The position numbers and the translations under genes are program-made. From the NCBI GenBank assembly GCA_963383645.1, contig OY726565.1:37181529-37245528 (forward strand): 64,000 bases of DNA, in the 5' to 3' direction. Shown here piece by piece: positions 56,885-64,000 of the stretch; the first letter of the stretch is position 1, and each line of letters opens with the position of its first letter. Under the pieces are notes generated by a model. It ran no database searches and had not been told where the DNA came from. It was given only the letters and a program-made list of their open reading frames with translations. The stretch is from Muscardinus avellanarius. Its lineage: Eukaryota > Chordata > Mammalia > Rodentia > Gliridae.

Positions 56885-57970
56885 CATCTGACAAAGAACA
56901 AGTACTAGAATGTATAAAAACTCTCAAAATGCAGTAGTTTAAAAATCCAATTAGACAACTAGAAAAAAATAAAAAGACAAGAAGAAGCTGGGCATGGTGG
57001 GGCTTTCCTGTAATCCTAGTACAGGGGAGGCTGAGAAGGGAGGATCACAGGTTTGAAGCCATCCTAAGTAACTTAGGCCCTCAAAAACTTAGTGAGAACT
57101 TGTTTCAAAATAAAAATAATAAAACAGGACTGAGAGTGTAGCTCAGAGGTAGAGTACCTCTGGGTTCAATCCCAAATGCAAAACAAAAAGAGAGGGAGAG
57201 ATTTTTCCAAGTAATATATAAGCACATAAGCACATGAAAAGGTAGTTTCACATCATTATTTATTAGCGAAGTGCAAATTAAAACCACAATGAGATAGCAC
57301 TGTGCGTCTATCAGAATGACAAAAATAAGCAATGTTGACAGCACCAAGTACTGGAAAAACTGGATCATTTATACATTGCTGGCAGAATTGTAAAACTTGG
57401 TACAAACCCTCTGAAAAATAGATTAACTGTTTCTCAAAAAATTAAATACACAACTACTATGGAAGCTATTATATTTCTAGACATTTGCTGCAGAAAAATA
57501 AAACGTGTGCTCACATAAAAACCCATACATGAATGTTCATAATAGCCAAAAACTAGAAACAACCCAGATGTCCTTCAGTGGGTAAACGGCTAAACCATCT
57601 GTGGTTCATCCATATCACATAATACTGTCCAACAATAAAAAAGAACAAATTATTGATACACATAACAATTTGGATGGGCCTTCAGAGGTTTATGCTGAGT
57701 GAGAAAAGACAATTCCAGAAAGTTATATAGAGTAGTATTTATTCAGTGTGTATAACATTTTTGAAATGACAAAATTATATAAATGGAAAGCAGATTAGTG
57801 TTTGCCAGATGTTAAAGGGAGAATACAATGGAGGAGAAGTGGGGGACTATAAACAGGGAACATGATGGGAATGTTCTGTATCTAGGCCATCCGTGTCAAC
57901 AGTCTGGCAGCTATTGGACTATATCATTTTGCAAGATATTGTCATTCAGGGAGCCCAAGTACACTGCATC
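56885..57970 (+). mobile_element. Old L1 (L1M-type), sense strand, SINE-split
   Basis: atctgacaaagaacaagtac, then after the SINE attagcgaagtgcaaattaa, aaccacaatgagatagcact, aacccagatgtccttcagtg and gataaccg-like ORF2 3' sequence characterise an old L1. Open frames are fully decayed. 56560-56884 before it is unassigned. Confidence 0.82.
56987..57186 (+). mobile_element. Old B1-dID SINE inside the old L1
   Basis: gctgggcatggtggggcttt through ggttcaatcccaaatgc and an A-rich tail. Confidence 0.88.
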
Positions 57971-57984
57971 ACATTTTTTTCCTT

Positions 57985-58135
57985 GAGATAAATTCATATA
58001 ACATAAATTTACCATTTTATCCACCATTCAAGTAGCCAGTTCAGTGGGTTTTTAGTGTATTCACAGTGTTGTACAATCTTACCTCTAATTTCAGAAATCT
58101 CTCATCACCCCAAAAAGAAACCCTATAACCATAAA
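57985..58135 (-). mobile_element. Old L1 3'UTR piece (tentative)
   Basis: ttgagataaattcatataac, agtagccagttcagtgggtt tttagtgtattcacagtgtt resembles a reversed L1M 3' region. Confidence 0.55.
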
Positions 58136-58150
58136 GGAGACACACATGCG

Positions 58151-58156
<6 letters not shown>

Positions 58157-58203
<47 letters not shown>
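58157..58203 (+). repeat. (CA)n microsatellite
   Basis: 23 CA units preceded by tgcgtgcgcg. Confidence 0.95.
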
Positions 58204-58204
<1 letters not shown>

Positions 58205-59664
58205 ACAGGCTTCATTTTCTGCTTTTGCAGAAGCTTGAGTGTTGAGCAGAGATGAGTCCTTCTCGTGGTCCTTCCTGAGTGTGAACACGACCTGGGCGTG
58301 TGGGTGGCCTCCTCAGGAATGTGTTCATGGCTTTAAAAGCACTTGTTCCCCAAAGCATCCTGAGTCATAGACTTCCAAAGTTGATGGTCCTGCCCCAGAG
58401 GAAGGGTTCCGCTGGATAGATCCAGGGGGATGGTAATAGCTTCGAGTGCAACTGGTGTGGGGTAGGATAGAAGCATTGAATAAAACTAAAGGGATAGTGG
58501 AAGCACCCAGAGGCTCCTAAGTAATTTTTTTTCTGAAAAAGGTCAGGGCAAGCGGATAGGTTTGGGGATCTGGGTCCAGACTTTCCTCCCAAGCATGTGG
58601 TTAGTCTGTTTGCCCCAACTATTAACCATGGCCTCATGTGGTGAAGGGTCCTGGGAATGCTTCTGGGAGTTAAGGCCCAGGAGTGCCTTTGCTCTTTGTC
58701 CTGTGTCAGCCCCACTATGTCCCTTTGAATTCAGCTGGCATTTATTCTTCCCATATTATTCTTTAAAAAAAAACAACTTATATAGCATTTCAACTTTCTA
58801 CTATTGCAGATAATGATTCTTATAATACCATCCCTTTGGCCTCCCCCCCATCTTCCCAGTATAGTGATATTATAATTATTATTAAATTGATATTTGACAT
58901 TCAGATTATATATTTAAAAGTTATCTGTTTGTCCAGTTTCCTTTCTGGTTTCCTGGAGTTAATGTTTTCTTTTTATTTGCTCAGTTTTCTTTGTACTGAC
59001 TGATAGCTCTTTCCAAGCTTTCCACTGCAGTTCCCAGTATAATCATCCACATCCGGTTTTCACAAGCCTCCTTCTCTTTCTCCCTGGCCTGGTGCTCTTG
59101 GCCTCTGGAGCTGTCACTGGACCTTCCCTTTGCTTTGCCCATGGAACACCCTTGCCTTTCTCCTGACTTGAATTCCCTGATCCTTTCTGTCTCTTAATAA
59201 AGCTGGAAAATATTTTTTCAATTGGTACAAGGTTTGGACATGGATGATTCAAACATTTCATGTACCTGTCTCTTGGGACAAATCCACTGTTAATTGGTTT
59301 CCTTTTATACCTGGGACCTAATCTCCTGAGAGATTCTTCACCAGCTTCCTGGAGCTTTCCCCAACTCTTTAAGTACCCCATTTCTTCCTCTTTCTTGGCT
59401 TACTCCTTCATTTTAGGTAAATAAGCCTCTTTTCAGCTGGTTAGTCTGTGGGAAAGGTGTGAGTAATAAGATGCTGTCAAGGAGCAGAAGAAAGACTTCA
59501 ACCCTCTGATTTCCCCAGCCCTCATCATCTGGAGGAGCCCAGAGATCACATCACAGAAACACGGGTTCAAATGCATTTACCATGGTGCAAGGGAACCTGG
59601 ACCACATATAGCACTGGAAGCCATTCAGTTTACTGATCCCAGATTCTTCGTTGGGTATCTTGGT
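58204..59664. other. Intronic stretch, nothing recognised
   Basis: Open frames 58365-58813 and 59043-59381 lack any recognisable motif or exon structure. Confidence 0.45.
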
Positions 59665-60015
59665 TAGCTCAAGCTGCCACAATAAAACACCACATACTGG
59701 GTAGATGAAACAACGGAAATTTATTTCTCATGGGTCGGGTATTCTGGAAGCCCAAGATCAAGGTGCTGGCAGATATGGCTCCTGATGAGAGCTCTTCTCC
59801 TGAGTTGTACCTGGTTACCTTCTTGCTATATCCTCACATGGCAAAAAGAGAGATCATGTCTCTTCTTACCGGGGCATTAATCCCAATCCCCATCACAAGG
59901 ACTCTACTCTCAGGATCTAATTACCTCCCAAAGGCCCATTGCCAAATACCATCATGTTGAGGATTAGAGCTTTACCGTAGAAATGTGACCAGCACATAAA
60001 CATTCAGTCCACAGC
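59665..60015 (-). mobile_element. MLT1-type LTR (MaLR)
   Basis: gctgccacaataaaacacca catactgggtagatgaaaca, atttatttctcatg, gcccaagatcaaggtgctgg, ctcacatggc and ctaattacctcccaaaggcc follow the reversed MLT1A LTR consensus, as I recall it, almost end to end. Confidence 0.75.
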
Positions 60016-61203
60016 AGTGGAGATTTGAATGAAATTCTATATACACAGGTATCTTGGGTGCTAGGAAATTTTACTTCTGACAGTTGAGTGAATTATGGAT
60101 AGACACACCTAGGTATCTTCCACCTAGGTGAGAAAAAAGGGTGCTTCTCTGAAACCTGGGCATAACTCACCAATAGCCCAGTTTCATTTTCAGAAAGTAA
60201 TAAAACTAATATGATTCTACCTTTCAGAGCTGTTTATCACTTGGAGCTTCAGTTTTGGTGATTGCACTGTAGCGAATTAGCTGACTGTGAGTCCAAAGAT
60301 GATATCTCCATCCAGACAGTCCATTCATCAAATGCGGCATTTGGATTTCAACAGAGCTCTCCACATATTTCCCGAATGCCACTAAAGTCATCACAGAAAG
60401 CTCCTGTTTTGCTCATCTAATACATTAAATATCATCAGTGGCTCTGATTTAGGATTATTTGGAATATTTTAAAAATCCATTAATCTCTTTATTTGACAGT
60501 TGCATATAATCACTTTCTAAGTTCATAAATGCTTATTGGTTTTAATTTTGTACCAAAAATGGAGTGGACTTTAGTAATTCAATGTGTGTTTACTCAAAGG
60601 AATGCAAAGTGATGGTGGAAGTGATCAGGATATAATACTGTATGTAACACTGACAAGGGTTTTCAATATTATCAAATATTTAGCAAGTTGTGCGGTCACA
60701 ATATAAAGTTCAAATTATATGTGGCCTTCACATCTCCACACTCTTATTATGGTTTTGCAAATTGGCAAGGTATTCAATCAGATTCCCCAGTTTTGAGAAA
60801 ACACAATGTAAAGTGACCAAACTACCAAAACATGATGACTGAATCAAAAATTCAGTTGCACCAAATGTAGGTTTGCATTACTGGAAGATAAACAAAAATT
60901 TGGGGCCAAACTGTGCGGCTGGTTGTCTGGAAGTTCCAGATGAGGCTGTGGGGTTTGACTCTAGTCCAGATCAGCTGGGATCTAAATCTATTCCAGTGGT
61001 AACTTAGTTTATATTAACTGATCACACGTGTCCTCTCTGACTGGGCAGTAATTCCAGAAATTCTAGATACCTGGTACTCTTTTAGTCTCATATTTTTAGA
61101 AGTATTGGGCCTGAATGAAATGAATACATGATCCATACTTTGTTCCCCCTGTGTTTAGATGCAGCCCAGCCTGCCTTCCTATGCCAACTTCTCTTTTTTA
61201 AAA
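60016..61203. other. Intronic stretch, nothing recognised
   Basis: Sequence before the exon-D SINE cluster; no element identified. Confidence 0.45.
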
Positions 61204-61600
61204 AATATGCTCACTGGGTGAGTGTGGTGGTACATGTCGATAACCCCAGTACTTAGTAGGCTGAGACAGGAGGATCAAAGGTTCAAGGCCAATGCATAAC
61301 TTAGCAAGACCCTTTTTAAAAAGGGGTGAGGGGATGCCGGGCGTGGTGGCGCACGCTTGTAATCCCCGCGCTTGGGAGGCAGAGACAGGAGGATCGCGCA
61401 GGTTCGAAGCCAGCCGCGTGCGCTGGTTTAGGAGACCCTGTTTCCAAAATGAAAATGTAAAAAATAGGTCTGGGAGTGTAGCCCGGAGGTAGAAGGGCTT
61501 CCAGGAACCCCAGTACCACCAAAAAAAAAAAAAAAAAGGGGGTGAGGGGTTGGGGATGTTGTCTGGAGGTAGACTGCACCTGGGCTTAATCTTCATGATA
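61204..61600 (+). mobile_element. Old B1-dID SINE split by a young SINE
   Basis: The B1 arm (ctcactgggtgagtgtggtg on, 61204-61334) and the ID arm (ggttggggatgttgtctgga, 61538-61600) flank the young insertion. Confidence 0.85.
61335..61537 (+). mobile_element. Young palindromic B1-dID SINE, long-loop type, nested
   Basis: gccgggcgtggtggcgcacg to cagtaccacc and A tail. The target-site duplication aaaaaggggtgagggg / aaaaagggggtgagggg lies in the old SINE. It sits about 200 bp before exon D. Confidence 0.95.
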
Positions 61601-61743
61601 TATATGTATATAATCACTGAAGTGATCAATGCAAAAATCATTTTTTTTAAGTTTAAACCTAACTTTACATTTTTCCCCATTTTTTTTTCTTCTTTGGGAA
61701 ATACATGGACATTTGAAATTGGTCTCAGGATTTTCCTTCCCAG

Positions 61744-62270
61744 ACACTTCTTGGTCTCCACCTGCGATGGCCTCTACCTCCTTATTGGATATTCTACCTT
61801 CCTCAGTTGCATCAAGTGTCTTCTCTCTGACTGATCAAAGCACCACAGACATAATGTCCACTGGCCAGATAGTGCCAGTCCCAGAGGCCACGACCCCCAC
61901 CGACGAATATTCTACCATCAGCCAATCGGCTCTGGTAGTTGCACATTCACCTGCATCTTCAGATAACAGCGGATTGAGTACAGGCAGCCAGGAGACGATC
62001 AGGGACCTTGATGGAAGGGATGTGTCCAAAGCTCCTGCCTTGTCAGAGGTACCAGCAGTAAGTGGATATATCTCCACTCTGGATCATTTTTCAAAGAGCA
62101 CCACTCCCATCCCAGCTTACATCACCACTAGCTCTATGACCATTGCCACCAAGGGCCAGGAACTGGTAGTGTTCTTCAGCCTGCGTGTTGCTAACATGCC
62201 CTTCTCCAGTGACCTGTTCAACAAGAGCTCTCTGGAGTACCAAGCTCTGGAGCAACGGTTCACGCAGCTG
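61744..62270 (+). CDS. IMPG1: IMPG1 large exon D: mucin-like region and start of SEA2
   Basis: The largest IMPG1 exon here, 527 bp, between the acceptor ttttccttcccag and donor gtgagt. The first two bases finish an Asp codon, giving [11 protein letters not shown]. About residues 1-138 of the 176-residue segment are rich in Ser, Thr and Pro, as expected for the O-glycosylated region. The second SEA domain begins near residue 141 with [13 protein letters not shown] and continues with [20 protein letters not shown], including an N-glycosylation sequon (NKS). SEA domains are extracellular and often autoproteolytic; the cleavage segment would be in the next exon, outside the window. The exon ends in frame after Leu, matching the human boundary before LVPYL as recalled. 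IMPG2 was considered, but the SWSPPAMAS segment fits IMPG1. Confidence 0.95.
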
Positions 62271-62827
62271 GTGAGTGGCGCTGCTTGCGATTCTCAACCC
62301 TCCGTGCTTCTCTTCTTTATTTTTTGTTGTCATTTTTTGTCATTTTATAGTCTGGTCACTGGTTATAGTATGAGCATTGCTTGTGTAGTGCAGGCTAGAA
62401 GAGAGAAGCCTGAGAACTAGTCACATGACCACATCTTGGGGGCAAGAGAGACTAAAATGTGGTCTCTAATGAGCCAGCTTTATTCCCATCAAGAATCGGA
62501 AAATGGCCAAGGGCTATCTAGGTGCATATGTTCGTGTCACTTTGAATGTCACTGTGACATATAATTGCACCATGAAAAGTATAATAGTAAATCCTTACAT
62601 TGAAAATTTTTTAAAAAATAGAATAGATTTGGGTGAAAAAACAGTCATCTGTATACTAGTAAAGACAGATAATCCCTTCTAGAGAACAAAACAATGCTAA
62701 AGGCATTCAGCAGGAGTTTTGAGATGGATTTGGATCCAATCAAGGAAATAAGTCCAGCGGTGGACATTCAGGGAAGACACTGCCAACCAGCTAATGAGAA
62801 CAATTTTACTCTTAAAATTGCCTCTTA

Positions 62828-62977
62828 GCCGGGCGTGGTGGCTCACGCTTGTAATGTCAGCGCTTGGGAGGTTAGACAGGAGGATCGCACAGGTTCAAAG
62901 CCAGCCTCAGCTACTTAGTGAGGTGCTCAGCAACTTAGTGAGACCCTGTTTCCAAATACAGTATAAAATAGGTCTGG
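62828..62977 (+). mobile_element. Intermediate-type B1-dID SINE, 3' truncated
   Basis: tagccgggcgtggtggctca to aaaataggtctgggag, ancestral linker retained. It stops within the ID arm where the next copy starts. 62271-62827, after exon D, is unassigned. Confidence 0.88.
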
Positions 62978-63162
62978 GAGGCCGGGCGTGGTGGCGCACG
63001 CTTGTAATCCCTGCACTTGGGAGGCGGAGACAGGAGGATCGTGCTGGTTCAAAGCCAGCATCGCTGGCTTAAGAGACCCTGTTTCTAAATAAAAAAAATA
63101 TAAAATAGGTCTGGGAGTGTAGCCCGGAGATAGAAGGGTCTCCAGGAACCCCAGTACCCAGA
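62978..63162 (+). mobile_element. Young palindromic B1-dID SINE, short-loop type, no tail
   Basis: gccgggcgtggtggcgcacg to ggaaccccagtaccc, fused head-to-tail to the preceding copy with no A tail on either and no target-site duplication between them. Confidence 0.9.
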
Positions 63163-63235
63163 CATAGGTCAGTCAGCTCCTCAGCTCAGTTTGGAACATG
63201 TTTTCAATCACTTTTTTTTAAATAACTAAGCCTGG

Positions 63236-63434
63236 GCCGGGCGTGGTGGCTCACGCTTGTAATCCCCGCGCTTGGGAGGCAGAAAACAGGAGGATCGCGC
63301 AGGTTCGAAGCCAGCCGCGCGCGCTGGCTTAGGAGACCCTGTTTCCAAATAAAAATGTAAAAATAGGTCTGGGAGTGTAGCCCGGAGTTAGAAGGGCTTC
63401 CAGAAACCCCAGTACCACCAAAAAAAAAAAAAAA
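63236..63434 (+). mobile_element. Young palindromic B1-dID SINE, long-loop type
   Basis: The cleanest copy: gccgggcgtggtggctcacg, B box ggttcgaagcc, palindrome with loop cgcgcgc, ID arm, cagtaccacc and A tail. Target-site duplication aactaagcctgg is at 63224-63235 and 63435-63446. Confidence 0.96.
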
Positions 63435-63461
63435 AACTAAGCCTGGTGTGCAATAAATAAA

Positions 63462-63545
63462 TAAATAAATAGGTCTGGGAGTGTAGCCCGGAGGTGGAAG
63501 AGCCCCTGGGTTTCACCCCAGTACCACCAAAAAAAAAAAAAAATC
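63462..63545 (+). mobile_element. ID-arm fragment with A tail
   Basis: aataaataggtctgggagtg, tagcccggaggtggaagagc, cagtaccacc: an intermediate-type ID arm without B1. 63546-64000 to the window end holds nothing recognised. Confidence 0.8.
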
Positions 63546-64000
63546 TCCTCTTTATTACAGTTCTTTCTAAATTATTCTATCCAGGAATAATATATAACCA
63601 CTCAAGTGCTAAACTTGGAATCTATAAGTGTTATGGCCAAACTCTTCCAAAGCTGGAGCAATCTGATGAAGATACAAACTGTGCTGGCTGCACAAAATGG
63701 CAGGGAGTTCAGGTGTTGGGTTCATTTTTTAGGTCCCTTACGCTTTTGTAAAAGCCAAAAATGACTAAATAACTTATTATACCTGATCCCTAAAACAGAA
63801 GCAAGAAGGTGGCCATAATGACACCTCTTTGATAATAAACACCCCCAAAATCACATTTATTTCACTTTAAAAGTAAAGTCAGAAATATGTATAGAAGAAG
63901 AACTCCTGAACTATGTGATACCTCTACAGAGTGAAGGCCAATTAAAGTAAGTTATACAATCAACAAAACAATGCTAACAGGCAAGGAATGTGTTTGGTCA

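Larger units (their letters stand above)
5637..61743 (+). other. IMPG1: IMPG1 giant intron (about 56.1 kb)
   Basis: The interval between exon C's donor gtgagt and exon D's acceptor ttcccag. Both flanking exons share the same split Asp codon phase, so no coding exon is needed between them. I read it on both strands and found no further IMPG1-like exon. Its contents are almost all transposons, microsatellites and unassigned A+T-rich sequence. Whether the human intron at this place is equally long I cannot say from the sequence. Confidence 0.8.

Noticed and set aside
1..64000. CRISPR arrays, operons, terminators, prophage
   Set aside because: The window is a mammalian intron; the spaced repeats seen are SINEs, not direct repeats with spacers.

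Overview
This window is mammalian nuclear DNA from a rodent of the squirrel-related clade (Sciuridae, Aplodontiidae or Gliridae). The clade is inferred from dozens of dimeric SINEs that join a 7SL-derived B1 arm to a tRNA-derived ID arm (the B1-dID or MEN type of those families). The species cannot be fixed from sequence alone.

One gene is present, on the + strand: IMPG1, interphotoreceptor matrix proteoglycan 1. Four internal coding exons are visible at 2830-3077, 4687-4763, 5558-5636 and 61744-62270. Their reading phases agree from exon to exon, they have no internal stops, and the encoded peptides follow human IMPG1 as recalled. They cover the segment after the first SEA domain, a Ser/Thr-rich mucin-like stretch, and the start of the second SEA domain. 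Gene start, earlier exons and the rest of SEA2 lie outside the window. About 56.1 kb (5637-61743) is a single intron.

The intron is a record of repeat insertion. From 1 to 12 kb there are old SINEs, an MIR, an L2, an ancient LTR-like element and an old L1 3' end. From 12.9 to 36 kb there are 5'-truncated L1s (two with inverted 5' ends), young SINEs with clear target-site duplications, a solo LTR inside a SINE, and a hAT-type relic. From 37.5 to 50.6 kb lies a nest: an old L1, then a younger L1 broken by four SINEs, and inside that a full-length 6.26 kb L1 (43649-49911, minus strand) with a CpG-rich 5'UTR and both ORFs present but disabled. From 50.6 to 61.7 kb there are further SINEs, microsatellites grown from SINE tails, an ancient L1 and MaLR-like LTRs.

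The most distinctive signal is a young SINE subfamily (14 copies, many with target-site duplications). A short palindrome has replaced its inter-arm linker, and its tRNA-like arm has lost the B box while the B1 arm carries a strong one. I found no CRISPR array, operon, functional RNA gene or second protein-coding gene. All statements come from reading the sequence; no database search was run.
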